A model generated the notes under the pieces. It saw only the letters and a list, made by a program, of their open reading frames with translations. It was not told where the DNA came from and ran no database searches. A stretch of 64,000 nt of DNA. Origin: Desulfolithobacter dissulfuricans. GTDB lineage: Bacteria > Desulfobacterota > Desulfobulbia > Desulfobulbales > Desulfobulbaceae. The DNA is taken from contig NZ_AP024233.1 of the NCBI RefSeq assembly GCF_025998535.1, positions 1,587,219-1,651,218 of the forward strand, read 5' to 3'. This document shows, one piece after another, positions 47,865 to 58,300 of the stretch. The first letter of the stretch is position 1. The number at the start of each line of letters is the position of its first letter. Position numbers and translations under genes: made by a program.

Positions 47865-49613
47865 ATGAATCCAACCAAGACAGTATCAGTTCTGCAACCG
47901 GTCCGCACCAGCCATGACCTGAGGACGCATCAGAAACTGGCAGAAAAACTGGGAATTCCTCTCCCGCTGGCGACCCTGCTCTGCCAGCGGGGGTTGTGCG
48001 AGGCCGAAGAGGCCGCCCGTTTTCTCCATCCCCAGCTTGCCCAGCTGCCTCCACCTGAAAAAATGCAGGACATGGACCGAGCCGTGGACCAGATTATGCG
48101 GGCCTTCCAGGAAAGGCAACAGGTCATCGTCCACGGCGATTATGATGTGGACGGCATTTCCGCCACAGTGCTTCTGGTCAGTTTCCTCAAAACCCTGGAC
48201 ATGGATGTCCGCTGGCATATTCCAAACCGCCTGGTGGAAGGCTATGGCCTGCACCGGGATGTGATCGGCTCGCTGGCAGCCCAGGTGCGGATGCCGGCCC
48301 TGCTCATCACAGTGGACTGTGGGGTGGCGGCTGTGGAAGAGGTGGCCTATGCCCGGCAACTGGGATTCAACGTGGTGGTCACCGATCATCACCTGCCCAC
48401 CGAGACCCTGCCACCGGCAGAGGCCCTCCTTAATCCACGGCGCAAAGACTGCGGATTTCCTTTTCCAGCCCTGTCCGGGGTCGGGGTAGCCTTTTACCTG
48501 GCCTGGGGTATACGCAACCGGTTGATCAGGGAGGGATTCTGGAGCAGGGAAAGTGCGCCAAACTTGAAGAGATATCTGGATCTGGTGGCCCTTGGTACCG
48601 TGGCGGACGTTATGCCCATGCTTGAGACCAACCGTATCCTGGTACGGGCCGGGCTTGAAGTGCTGACCGAGCGGGCCCGGCCTGGTATCTGGGCCTTGTG
48701 CGAACAGGCCGGCCTCAGTGAAGGTCGCATCCGAGCAGAAGATATCGGTTATCGGTTGGCCCCGCGTATCAATGCCGCCGGAAGGCTTGGTAAACCCGAG
48801 CTGGCCATACGGCTTTTGCTCTGCCAGGAAGCTGATGAAGCCCTGGAAATTGCCGCCAGCCTCGAACAGGCCAACCTGGAAAGGCGAACCATCGAAGGCC
48901 GCTCGACCGATGACGCCCTGGAAAAAGCCAGGGATCTGGTAGTGGCCGGGAAACGGGGCCTGGTTGTGTACGGAGCCGACTACCATCCGGGCATCGTCGG
49001 CATCGTGGCCTCCAGGGTAGTGGATGCCTTTGGTTTGCCTACGATCATTCTCACCAGGGACACCGGTGAGTCCACAGGAATCCTGAAAGGCTCGGGCCGG
49101 TCTTTAGAAGGACTTAATTTGTGCGATATTTTAAAGAGATGTGGAAAACACCTCATGCAATATGGAGGGCATGCCATGGCTGCGGGATTAACCCTGGAAG
49201 AGAGCCGGCTCCAGGAGTTTACCGAGATGTTTAGCCGCCTGTGTGCCGAAATAGTCAGTGGGGACCGGGAAGGCCGGGTTGTCTACGATTACCAGGCAAA
49301 GAGCGCAGAAATCTTTTCCCGGCAATTTATCCAGACGTATGAATGGCTCGAACCTTTTGGTGAAGGGAACCCTGAACCGGTTTTTCTGCTGGACAGACTG
49401 AGGCTGCTGCAACCGGAGATCTTGAAAGAACATCTCCGGTTTCGAATCAAACTCAACAATACAATCTACCGCGGCATTGGTTTCGGTATGGCCCCCAAAC
49501 TCAGTCAGGCCCGGTCCCGATCCGTGCGCCTGGCGTTCAGATTAAAGAGATCTGTCTACCGGGGAGAGGAACGGATCGAGCTCCATGCGGTACACATCGA
49601 GCCAACCGATTGA
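47865..49613 (+). CDS. recJ: Single-stranded-DNA-specific exonuclease RecJ
   Basis: The 582-residue 5'-3' exonuclease of DNA repair has DHH motifs HGDYDVDGISATVL, TVDCGVAAVEE and VVVTDHHLP, then LVALGTVADVMP, PRINAAGRLGKPELA and the DHHA1 domain (SGRSLEGLNL, QYGGHAMAAGLTLE), with a C-terminal OB fold. Its start ATG 47865 has no strong ribosome site. The leader lies just after repeat B copy 2, so the repeat separates it from miaA. Confidence 0.96.
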   Translation: MNPTKTVSVLQPVRTSHDLRTHQKLAEKLGIPLPLATLLCQRGLCEAEEAARFLHPQLAQLPPPEKMQDMDRAVDQIMRAFQERQQVIVHGDYDVDGISATVLLVSFLKTLDMDVRWHIPNRLVEGYGLHRDVIGSLAAQVRMPALLITVDCGVAAVEEVAYARQLGFNVVVTDHHLPTETLPPAEALLNPRRKDCGFPFPALSGVGVAFYLAWGIRNRLIREGFWSRESAPNLKRYLDLVALGTVADVMPMLETNRILVRAGLEVLTERARPGIWALCEQAGLSEGRIRAEDIGYRLAPRINAAGRLGKPELAIRLLLCQEADEALEIAASLEQANLERRTIEGRSTDDALEKARDLVVAGKRGLVVYGADYHPGIVGIVASRVVDAFGLPTIILTRDTGESTGILKGSGRSLEGLNLCDILKRCGKHLMQYGGHAMAAGLTLEESRLQEFTEMFSRLCAEIVSGDREGRVVYDYQAKSAEIFSRQFIQTYEWLEPFGEGNPEPVFLLDRLRLLQPEILKEHLRFRIKLNNTIYRGIGFGMAPKLSQARSRSVRLAFRLKRSVYRGEERIELHAVHIEPTD

Positions 49614-49894
49614 TTTATATAGAAGTATTAAAATTTAACATAATATATATTATGCGACATTGTTAATATGGCCATAAAACTGCCGGCTCGAAACCGTTGC
49701 AGGGCCACCTGGAGCCCATTTTCCTGCTGGACATTTTCAGGGCCCTGCTGTCTAATATCTGACCCCGGCGGAACCATCCATCACTCCCGCCTGACACCAG
49801 GTATAAAATTTAACGCTCATTCAGGAAGTAACAAATCGTTTTTCATATTGCATTGTAAGTTTGCAGCGCCCAATTCTTTCAAGGAGATAATGTT
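49614..49894 (+). other. AT-rich intergenic region before purB
   Basis: The 281-nt stretch starts with a very AT-rich block (49615-49660, repeated TATA/ATAT) unlike the GC-rich genes around it. It may hold the purB promoter. No gene or clear terminator was found. Confidence 0.5.
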
Positions 49895-51337
49895 ATGAAC
49901 CGGGACGTGTACCAGGAACCCCTTGTCAGCCGGTATACCAGCCGTGAGATGCAGGAACTCTTTTCTGAAAAGTTCAAGTTCACCACCTGGCGCCGCTGCT
50001 GGGTCGCTCTGGCAGAAGCACAGCATGAACTGGGTCTTTCCCTGGTCACCAGGGAGATGGTCGACGAGCTGAAAAGTCATATCGAAGATGTGGATTTCGA
50101 GCTGGCAGCAAAAAAAGAAAAAGAGATCCGCCATGATGTCATGGCCCATGTCTATGCCTATGGCAAACAGTGTCCCAGGGCCGAGGCCATCATCCACCTG
50201 GGCGCCACCTCCCAGTTCGTGGTCTGCAATACCGACCTGATCATCCAGAAAAAGGCGCTTGGGCTGGTCAAGACAGCCCTTGTCAACGTTATAGCCAATC
50301 TGGCTTCCTTTGCCAGGAAGTACAAAGAGATGGCGACGCTGGGCTTCACCCACTACCAGCCTGCCCAGCCGACCACCGTGGGTAAACGCAACACCCTCTA
50401 CATCCAGGACCTGCTCATGGATCTGGAATACATCGAGATGCTAGAAAAACAGCTCAAGGCCCGGGGCGCCAAAGGTACGGTCGGAACCCAGGCCACCTTC
50501 CTGGAACTCTTTGGCGGCGATCATGCCAGGGTGCGCGAGCTGGACCGGCTCGTTTCGAAAAAACTCGGGTTTGACACTGTTTTTCCCGTGACCGGTCAGA
50601 CCTATCCCCGCAAGCTGGACATGAAGACCGCTGAAACCCTGGCTGGTATCGGGGCCTCAGCCCATAAGTTCGCGGTCGACATGCGGCTGCTCTCCAACCT
50701 GAAGGTCCAGGAAGAACCGTTTGCCAAGAAACAGGTCGGCAGCTCAGCCATGGCCTACAAGAGAAACCCCATGCGTTCCGAGCGGATGACCGGGCTGGCA
50801 AGAAAACTGATGGGCCTGCCGGCAAATTTTGCTGCCACTGCCGCCAATCAGTGGTTTGAGCGCACCCTGGACGACTCTGCCATCCGCCGCATGGACATGG
50901 CGCAGGCCTTCCTTCTCACCGATGCCATATTGAAGCTCTACGTCAATATTACAAGTGATATGGTTGTATATCCGAAACAAATTGAAAAATATCTGCGCAC
51001 GGAACTTCCGTTTATGGCAACAGAGAAAATCCTCATGGCCTGTGTGGAACGGGGCAAGAGCCGCCAGGAAATGCACGAGGTCATCCGCGAACACTCTGTG
51101 GCCGCGGGTCTTGCGGTCAAGGAGGAAGGCCGGGATAATGACCTGCTGGACCGGCTGGCAGCCGATGAACGGATTCCCTTTGACCGGGAGGAACTCAGCG
51201 GCCTGCTCGGCAACTACCAGGAGTTCACCGGCCGGGCCACTGAACAGACCGAGGAATACCTGGACGAGGTGGTGCAGCCGGTACTGGAGAAGTACCGGGA
51301 GATGATCGGCCAGGTGGACTCCAGCCTCAAGGTGTAA
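49895..51337 (+). CDS. purB: Adenylosuccinate lyase
   Basis: The 480-residue enzyme cleaves SAICAR and adenylosuccinate in purine synthesis. HLGATSQFVVCNTD and MATLGFTHYQPAQPTTVGKR are substrate-binding segments; VGSSAMAYKRNPMRSERM is the flexible signature loop with the catalytic serine. The length and style match the human/archaeal-like PurB subgroup with a long C-terminus. AAGGAG lies upstream of ATG 49895. A small gene and miaB follow closely. Confidence 0.97.
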   Translation: MNRDVYQEPLVSRYTSREMQELFSEKFKFTTWRRCWVALAEAQHELGLSLVTREMVDELKSHIEDVDFELAAKKEKEIRHDVMAHVYAYGKQCPRAEAIIHLGATSQFVVCNTDLIIQKKALGLVKTALVNVIANLASFARKYKEMATLGFTHYQPAQPTTVGKRNTLYIQDLLMDLEYIEMLEKQLKARGAKGTVGTQATFLELFGGDHARVRELDRLVSKKLGFDTVFPVTGQTYPRKLDMKTAETLAGIGASAHKFAVDMRLLSNLKVQEEPFAKKQVGSSAMAYKRNPMRSERMTGLARKLMGLPANFAATAANQWFERTLDDSAIRRMDMAQAFLLTDAILKLYVNITSDMVVYPKQIEKYLRTELPFMATEKILMACVERGKSRQEMHEVIREHSVAAGLAVKEEGRDNDLLDRLAADERIPFDREELSGLLGNYQEFTGRATEQTEEYLDEVVQPVLEKYREMIGQVDSSLKV

Positions 51338-51338
51338 G

Positions 51339-51572
51339 GTGACAGAGGAGCGCATCACAGAGCTGTACCTGCGGATCCGTCCGGCGAGTATAGGATTCTT
51401 CAAATTCCTCCTCGAGGGGTATGACGGTCTTGCCACTCTCTCGACCCTCGATCGTACCAGGGGGCTGGTCCGGCTGATGGTCCCCTCTTCCAGGTACAGC
51501 GAACTGCTCGATGTGGTTTCGGCCCTGGCGCCCCGACTCAGGAACGAACCAGACAATCAACATGAAAATTAA
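51339..51572 (+). CDS. Small DUF4911-like protein
   Basis: The 77-residue protein starts at GTG 51339, one base after the purB stop, so it is translationally linked. The sequence (YLRIRPASIGFFKFLLEGYDG, LSTLDRTRGLVRLMVP) has the alpha/beta layout of the small DUF4911 family that often precedes miaB in deltaproteobacteria. The domain name is from memory. It has no catalytic motif. A role with tRNA modification is suggested only by position. Confidence 0.75.
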   Translation: MTEERITELYLRIRPASIGFFKFLLEGYDGLATLSTLDRTRGLVRLMVPSSRYSELLDVVSALAPRLRNEPDNQHEN

Positions 51573-51605
51573 TTTTTATTTTTATCTTATTGTGATAGCG
51601 ATATA

Positions 51606-52979
51606 ATGTCAGGATTTGTATACATCAAGACCTTTGGCTGCCAGATGAACGAGCGCGACTCGGAAATCATGGAGCACCTGCTCGGCCAGGCCGGGTACGT
51701 CACCACCGAGGTCATGGAAGAGGCTGATCTGGTCATCCTCAACACGTGCAGCATCAGGGCCAAGGCAGAACAGAAGGTCTTCAGCCTGCTGGGGCACCTC
51801 CGCCAGCTCAAGGAAAAAAAGGAAAGAAAGAATAAACCGCTGTTCATCGGGGTGGCCGGCTGCGTGGCCCAGCAGGAAGGGGAACGGATCATCAGGCGGA
51901 TGCCGCACGTGAACATCGTGGTCGGCACCCAGCAGTTCTATCACCTGCCCGATATGCTTGGCCGCCTGCAGCGTGGCGAGTCCACCAGCGAGGTGGCCAC
52001 CGACCTGTCGAGTTCCTTTGCCATTCCCGCGCTCCAGGAGATGACCTCCCCCCCTGCCCCGTCCCAGTTCCGCAAGTTCGTTACCATCATGCAGGGATGC
52101 AACAACTACTGCAGTTACTGCGTGGTTCCGGAAACCCGGGGCCGGGAGATCAGCCGCCCGGTGCGGGATATCCTGGAAGAAGTTGAAAAACTGGTCTCGG
52201 CCGGAGTCCGGGAAATCACCCTCCTTGGTCAGAACGTCAACTCCTATGGCCGGACCAACCAGGTGGCCAGTCAGGATGTAACGTTCAGCGATCTTTTGCG
52301 GTTGGTCGCCAGGACACCGGGCCTTGAGCGGCTGCGGTTCACCACCTCCAACCCCAAGGATCTCTCCACCGAACTGATGCGTTGTTTTGCCGAGATAGAT
52401 ATCCTCTGTCCCCAGTTCCACCTGCCGGTCCAGTCCGGTTCCAACCGGATTCTGGCCCGCATGAACCGCAAATATACCCGTGAACTCTACCTGGAACGGG
52501 TTGCGGACCTGCGCAGCTTTCGCCCCGATATCGCCCTGACCACCGATGTGATTGTGGGCTTTCCCGGCGAGTCCGAGGCAGACTTCGAGCAGACCATGGA
52601 CCTGCTCCGGGAGGTCCGCTACCACGGATCCTTTTCCTTCAAGTATTCCGATCGACCCGGGACCCGCTCCTCGGGTTTTGACGATAAGGTTCCCGAAGAG
52701 GTCAAAAAGGAACGGTTGGCCCGCTTCCAGGAACTCCAGGACGAGATCAGCCTGGAGCGCAATACCGAATATGTTGGAAAAACTGTGGACATTATGGTTG
52801 AATCAATTGGCAGAGAAGGAATTTCCGGGAGAACGACCACAAATCACATCGTCCACTGCCCTCCCCTGCCCGGGGTCGGGCCCGGAGATACCGTTCCTGT
52901 CCGCGTCGTCCAGGCAGGCAAGCACTCGCTCAAGGGAGACTTTGTCGGGCCTCAGCTGGAAGCCGGCGGCCGGAAATAA
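51606..52979 (+). CDS. miaB: tRNA-2-methylthio-N6-dimethylallyladenosine synthase
   Basis: The 457-residue radical SAM methylthiotransferase has the UPF0004 domain with cysteines in FGCQMNERDSE, NTCSIRAKAE and AGCVAQQEGE. The SAM cluster is in GCNNYCSYCVVPETRG, and a C-terminal TRAM domain includes GRTTTNHIVHC. It thiomethylates i6A37 made by MiaA. The gene directly abuts repeat B copy 3 (9 nt to its start). Confidence 0.97.
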   Translation: MSGFVYIKTFGCQMNERDSEIMEHLLGQAGYVTTEVMEEADLVILNTCSIRAKAEQKVFSLLGHLRQLKEKKERKNKPLFIGVAGCVAQQEGERIIRRMPHVNIVVGTQQFYHLPDMLGRLQRGESTSEVATDLSSSFAIPALQEMTSPPAPSQFRKFVTIMQGCNNYCSYCVVPETRGREISRPVRDILEEVEKLVSAGVREITLLGQNVNSYGRTNQVASQDVTFSDLLRLVARTPGLERLRFTTSNPKDLSTELMRCFAEIDILCPQFHLPVQSGSNRILARMNRKYTRELYLERVADLRSFRPDIALTTDVIVGFPGESEADFEQTMDLLREVRYHGSFSFKYSDRPGTRSSGFDDKVPEEVKKERLARFQELQDEISLERNTEYVGKTVDIMVESIGREGISGRTTTNHIVHCPPLPGVGPGDTVPVRVVQAGKHSLKGDFVGPQLEAGGRK

Positions 52980-52987
52980 AAAAAAAT

Positions 52988-53159
52988 CTGATTACCATCA
53001 ATCTTCAGCATTGAAACCGGTGTCGACCTCACCCGTTTCACGGGACGCCATAAACCCGTCCCTGGGGGCTTGACTGTGGCCATCCAGGCCACAGACACCC
53101 GTGAAACAAGTGAGGCCGACACCTTCAGGCATCGGTGGCTGAATTTCAGTGGTAATCAC
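52988..53159 (+). repeat. Structured repeat B, copy 3 (intact, empty group II intron site)
   Basis: About 172 bp with imperfect inverted ends (CTGATTACCA...TGGTAATCA). A long stem pairs 53019-53044 with 53098-53123. Two inner hairpins follow: GGGACG (53042-53047) with CGTCCC (53057-53062), and TGTGGCC (53075-53081) with GGCCACA (53087-53093). The intron insertion point of the other two copies corresponds to 53030/53031. It carries no ORF. Confidence 0.93.
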
Positions 53160-53185
53160 AAAAAAAATGCAACCGACAGCTGCCC

Positions 53186-53833
53186 ATGATTGATCTGCAC
53201 ACCCACACCTTTTTCAGCGACGGCGCCCTGGTACCGGCCGAGCATCTGCGCCGGGTCGAGGTTCTTGGTTATGAAGCTGTGGCCATTACCGACCACGCCG
53301 ACTCGTCCAACCTGGACTTCATCATTCCACGGATTGTCAAGGCCGCCCAGGACCTGAGTCCCCTCTCCAGTACCCGCCTGATTCCAGGTATCGAGCTGAC
53401 CCATGTCCCCCCTGAACTCATTGGCCCGCTTACCGCCCGGGCCCGGGAACTGGGAGCCCGGATCGTGGTTGTCCATGGCGAAACCCCTGTGGAACCGGTG
53501 AAACCGGGCACCAACCGGGCCGCCCTGGAGGCCGGAGTGGAACTGCTGGCCCATCCGGGTTTCATCTCTGAAGAGGATGCCGCCCTGGCGGCGGAAAAGG
53601 GCATTTTCCTGGAACTCTCCGGCCGCAAGGGACACAGCCTGACCAACGGTCACGTGGCCAGGATGGCGGAGAAGACCGGCGCACTCCTGGCCGTCAATGC
53701 CGATGCCCACGAGCCCGGTGACTTCCTCACCAGCGAGATGGCGAGAAAAGTCGCCCTTGGAGCCGGCCTTTCCGAGGAACGCTACAAGAAGCTGCGCCGG
53801 GACATGGCCGAGCTCGTTGATTGCCTGAAATAA
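53186..53833 (+). CDS. PHP-domain phosphoesterase, histidinol-phosphatase-like
   Basis: The 215-residue PHP protein has the metal-binding IDLHTHTFFSDGAL, AITDHADSSNLDF, PGIELTHVPP, ARIVVVHGETPVEP, LLAHPGFISEEDA and VNADAHEPGD motifs, all in family order. It probably hydrolyses a phosphate ester; histidinol phosphate is one option, but no his genes are near. ATG 53186 begins the first motif directly. The preceding repeat gives no obvious ribosome site. Confidence 0.9.
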   Translation: MIDLHTHTFFSDGALVPAEHLRRVEVLGYEAVAITDHADSSNLDFIIPRIVKAAQDLSPLSSTRLIPGIELTHVPPELIGPLTARARELGARIVVVHGETPVEPVKPGTNRAALEAGVELLAHPGFISEEDAALAAEKGIFLELSGRKGHSLTNGHVARMAEKTGALLAVNADAHEPGDFLTSEMARKVALGAGLSEERYKKLRRDMAELVDCLK

Positions 53834-54207
53834 GCTCAATGTCATAAGCGAGCCTGGAGACTCCGAAATACAATTTTTCAAGGTAGCCATAAAAAGATAG
53901 AAAGAACAATTGCCGTCACCTGTAAACTGACGACGGCTGCCGATCTCTTCTGTCCAATCCAGGTAATTCCGCATCTCTTGCATGGCCAACCGGGGCTTGC
54001 CACCCTCCTGCCCCGGTCACGGACCACTCAACTCAGATTCAGCCAACGAAGGTTCCGATAACGGATCTGCTGGGTCCACTGTATAGCTGCCATATCAGGT
54101 GGTTCATGGAAGAATCCAGCTGCCCGGGAAAGTAGACATTTCTCACTGGTGAATGCTATACCTGAAATGAGAATGTTATTCGTTATCAATCCAGACCGCT
54201 GCATTGT
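53834..54207 (+). other. Intergenic region with repeat D
   Basis: These 374 nt hold no convincing gene. GAGACTCCGAAATACAATTT through CAAGGTAGCC (53857-53888) combines the tail of the 26-bp repeat-A module with the repeat-D block of 23562-23584. Further right the sequence is AT-rich and may hold the promoter of the response regulator. Confidence 0.6.
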
Positions 54208-55236
54208 ATGAAGCCACAGAAGAAACAGCGAAAAATACTTGTCGTCGAGGATGACATCTCCCAGCGCATGCTGTTGAAAATGGCCCTGGAAGCCACCGGT
54301 TTCCAGGTCATCGAGGCGGCCAATGGCAGCGAAGCCATTGGGTTCTTTGAAAGCGATGTCGATATCCGCTTTGTCATAACCGATCTCAACATGCCGCTGA
54401 TGGACGGTTTTGAACTGATAAGCGAAGTCCGACGCAAGGAGCGGCGCTACACGTACCTCATTGTTCTGACCAACAGGGACAACAAGGAAAGCGTCACCAG
54501 GGCCCTTCGGGCCGGGGCCGACGACTACCTCACCAAGCCGGTATGCCAGGACGAACTGAATCTCCGGTTGACCGCCGGCGAACGGCTGCTTCGCCTGGAA
54601 AGCCAGGAAGAACTCATCCTCTCCATGGCCAAACTGGCCGAATACCGGAGCCAGGAAACCGGCTTTCATCTGGAAAGAGTCCAGTACTACACCCGCCTGC
54701 TGGCCATGGACATCCATGGTCATCATCCCGAGCAGAAGCTTTCGGTATCCATGGCCGACGAGATAGCCCGGGTCAGCCCCCTCCATGATCTCGGCAAGGT
54801 CTCCATCCCGGACCATGTGCTCCACAAACCCGGCCGTCTGACCGATGAAGAATTCGCAATGATGCAGAAGCACACGGTCTTCGGGGGTTCCATTCTGCTT
54901 GAGCTGTACGAGAAAACCCATGACAATTACCTGCTGGTAGCCTACCAGGTGGCCATGTACCATCATGAGAAATGGGACGGCAGCGGCTATCCGCACGGAC
55001 TCAAAGGCGAAGATATTCCGCTGGCGGCCCGCATCGTTGCCTTGGCCGATGTGTATGACGCGGTGAGCAGTAACCGCTGCTATAAAAAATGCATGGACCA
55101 CAACCTGGCCAGATCCATCCTGTGCAACGGCCGGGGCACTCATTTCGACCCCATGGTTGTCGATGCCTTTCTCCGTCAGGAAAATGTGTGGTTGACGATT
55201 CGGGAAAAATATGTCGATGAAGACCATGTTCAATGA
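54208..55236 (+). CDS. Response regulator with HD-GYP c-di-GMP phosphodiesterase domain
   Basis: The 342-residue RpfG-like protein has a receiver domain (ILVVEDD; phosphoacceptor D59 in FVITDLNMPLMDG; K in YLTKPV). After a helical linker comes an HD-GYP domain with H193-D194 in SPLHDLGKVSIP and HHEKWDGSGYPHGLKG. It should hydrolyse c-di-GMP when phosphorylated. The hybrid kinase gene begins 66 nt downstream and is the likely phosphodonor. No DNA-binding domain is present. Confidence 0.94.
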   Translation: MKPQKKQRKILVVEDDISQRMLLKMALEATGFQVIEAANGSEAIGFFESDVDIRFVITDLNMPLMDGFELISEVRRKERRYTYLIVLTNRDNKESVTRALRAGADDYLTKPVCQDELNLRLTAGERLLRLESQEELILSMAKLAEYRSQETGFHLERVQYYTRLLAMDIHGHHPEQKLSVSMADEIARVSPLHDLGKVSIPDHVLHKPGRLTDEEFAMMQKHTVFGGSILLELYEKTHDNYLLVAYQVAMYHHEKWDGSGYPHGLKGEDIPLAARIVALADVYDAVSSNRCYKKCMDHNLARSILCNGRGTHFDPMVVDAFLRQENVWLTIREKYVDEDHVQ

Positions 55237-55302
55237 TATAAGCTCCCCGTTCCACCTCCCCCCTTTCCCCTTTTCCAAGCAGACCTGCCCCCGGGCCGCC
55301 TT

Positions 55303-58300
55303 ATGAAAAAATCATCACCCATTGTCTACGGCTCCGTTCTGGCCGTGGTGACCCTCATTATCGCCGCCCTGATCTTTATCGGCAAGATCAACCGCCAGAG
55401 ACAAGCCCGCGAGATTGATGTCTACCAGCAATTCGTGGAATTTGAGACCAAGGGACTCCTGGGCCGCTTCGAACAGCTCCGGACCCTCAACCACCTGCTC
55501 ACCAGTGACCCGACGATTCTCGATACCCTGGGCCGGTACAAGAAAGGACTTACTCCCGATTCGGGCGCCATCGACACCATTGACACCCTGCTCCACAATA
55601 TTGCCCAGATCCAGCATGTTTCCACCGCCTACCTGCTCGATACCTCCGGGACCTGCGTATTTTCCAGCCACCCGAGTTTTATCGGCCATGATTACAGCTT
55701 CCGGCCCTACTTCACCCAGGCCCTGACCAGGGACCATGCGATCTATGTGGCCCGAGAGATAACCTCCCACCAGCTCGGAATCTATCTCGCCCACCCTATA
55801 GCCGCCGGCGAGAACGTCCTCGGGGTCGCGGTATTGAAAATCGATCCGGCCTTTTTTGATGTATCCCCGATTTTTTCCTTCACCGTCCTGCCGCTGGACC
55901 AGAACCAGCTCCGCGTGGGGTTGGTGACGGAGCAGGGTGTTTTTGTCGATATCCTCGGCAATACCCTGCATGCCATGGAAACTCTGGACCCTGAACAGAT
56001 AAAACAGCTCGAAATCTCCAGGCAGTTTCCGGTCAAGTCCATCCAGAATCTTTCCTTTCCTCCCGGAACCTGGGCCACGGTCAAGCGGTCCGGTTTTTTG
56101 CAACAGTCGGCCGGTGGCCAGCAATACTATCTCTTTGCCCGCCCGCTCGGTACCACCGGGCTCTTTTTTGTCCACATGGCCGAGAGCGCCTGGTTCCACA
56201 GCGCGGTCCAGCCCATCTCCGGTTTTTACAAGGCTCTGCTCCTGGTTTTTGCCTTCATGCTGGTCATTGCCTGCGCGCTGATCTATCTCTTTGACAAACG
56301 CCACCGGACAATCCTCGAACAGTCCACCGTCCTGGCCGAGAGCGAAGATAAACTGCGGCTCTTCTCCAAGGCCGTCGAACAAAGTGGCAACAGCATCATC
56401 ATCACCGACAGCCGGGGCGACATCATCTACGTCAATCCCCATTTCACTCGGGTAACAGGATATACCCTTGCGGAAGTGCGCGGAAAAAACCCGCGGGTGC
56501 TGAAGTCGGGCTCCCAGGATTCCTCGGTCCACCAGGAGCTGTGGCAGACCCTGACGCGGGGCGAGACCTGGAAAGGAGTCCTCCACAATAAAAAGAAGAA
56601 CGGGGAGCTCTACTGGGAGGAGGCCACTATCTCGCCGATCTTTGGCTCGGATGGCGAGACGACCCATTATATCGCTATAAAAGAAGATATCTCTGACCGC
56701 GTTGCCCTGACCCAGCAGCTGCGCGAGGAAAAGGAAAAACTGCAGTTGATCGTCGAGCATGCCGGCCTTGGTATCGCTATCATTATTGAAAGACACATAA
56801 GCTGGGTTAACCAGGCCGGCGTGGACCTGTTCGGCTACGATTCGGTAGATGAGGTAATCGGGAAATCAGTCATGCTCATCCATGCCAGCGAAGAAGTTTT
56901 CCAGCAGGTTGGCAGACAGGCCTACAAACAACTTTCTCAGGAAAATACGGTCTTTAAAACAGAGATTCGTATGCGGAAAAAAGACGGCTCGCTTTTCTGG
57001 GCCGCGATCACCGGCAAGGCCCTGGACCATAAGAGACCGGACCAGGCTGTTATCTGGATTGTCGAGGATATCGATCAACGAAAGAAGGACGAAGAACAGC
57101 TGAAACAGGCAAAGAGGGAAGCGGAAGAGGCCAACGCCATGAAAAGCAGGCTTCTGGCCAACATCAGTCACGATATCCGGACGCCTCTTCATGGGATACT
57201 GGGCACCTTTTCCCTGCTTCAGGCCCAGCCGCTTGGCAAGGAACAGGAAAAGCTGGTTATCACCGGCAACCGGGCGGCCGAGTTCCTTCTCAACCTGCTC
57301 AACAACCTGCTGGATCTTTCCAAGATCGAGGCCGGACAGCTGGTGCTGGATAACTATCCCTTCAGCATCAGGGAACTGCTGGGCGAGGTCGGAGAAATCC
57401 TCGCCGGTCAGTTCAGCCAGAAATCCGTCGCCTACCGCTACCAGGTTGCCAGCTCCATTCCCGAGATCCTCATCGGTGATGCCCTGCGGATAAAACAGAT
57501 CTTCATCAATCTGGTCGGCAACAGTCTCAAGTTCACCGAGCAGGGCTCGGTGAACGTCTCGGTGGCAGGAGAAAGAGAGGAGGACGGCAACATCCTCCTC
57601 ACCTGCCAGGTCCGGGATACCGGCATCGGTATTGCGGCCGACAGGCAGGAACGACTTTTCGAGGCCTTCACCCAGGCTGACAATTCCATTACCAGGCAGT
57701 TCGGCGGCTCGGGTCTGGGTCTGTCCATATGCCGGGAACTGTGTACCCTCATGGGCGGCAGGATCTGGTTTGAGAGCAGGGAGGGCAAAGGCACCACATT
57801 CTACTTCACCCTGCGTTGCACCATCGCCAGCGACCAGAGCCTCGACAGGGACATGGTCGAGAGCAACGAGTCGGCCCCGAGCCTCCCGAAGTCCCCGCTG
57901 GCCATTTTGATTGTCGACGACAATGAGGCCAATCAGGATATCCTGCGCATGATGCTCGAGCGCGATGGCCACCGGGTCCACATCGCCGCAAATGGCCTGC
58001 TTGCCCTGGAAAAGCTGGTCGACTCCTCCTATGACCTCATCTTCATGGACATGCAGATGCCGGTCATGGACGGACTGACCGCAACGCGGCTGATCCGCGA
58101 ATGCGAGGCCGGCCTCCAGCCTGATAAAGCCAGACTGGTGGACCCGGAACTCCTGGGCACCCTCAGCCGATCCCTGCGCCACACCTATACACCCATCGTC
58201 GCCCTGACGGCCAATGCCCTCCAGGACGACAAGCGACGCTGTGAGGAGGCGGGGATGGATAGTTACCTGATCAAGCCGTTTCAGCGCGAGCAGCTGCTCC

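Noticed and set aside
52988-53159. Repeat B as a tRNA or an integron attC site
   Set aside because: Despite the cloverleaf shape there is no anticodon arm, T-loop or CCA end of proper size, and no GTTRRRY core sites or integron integrase nearby.
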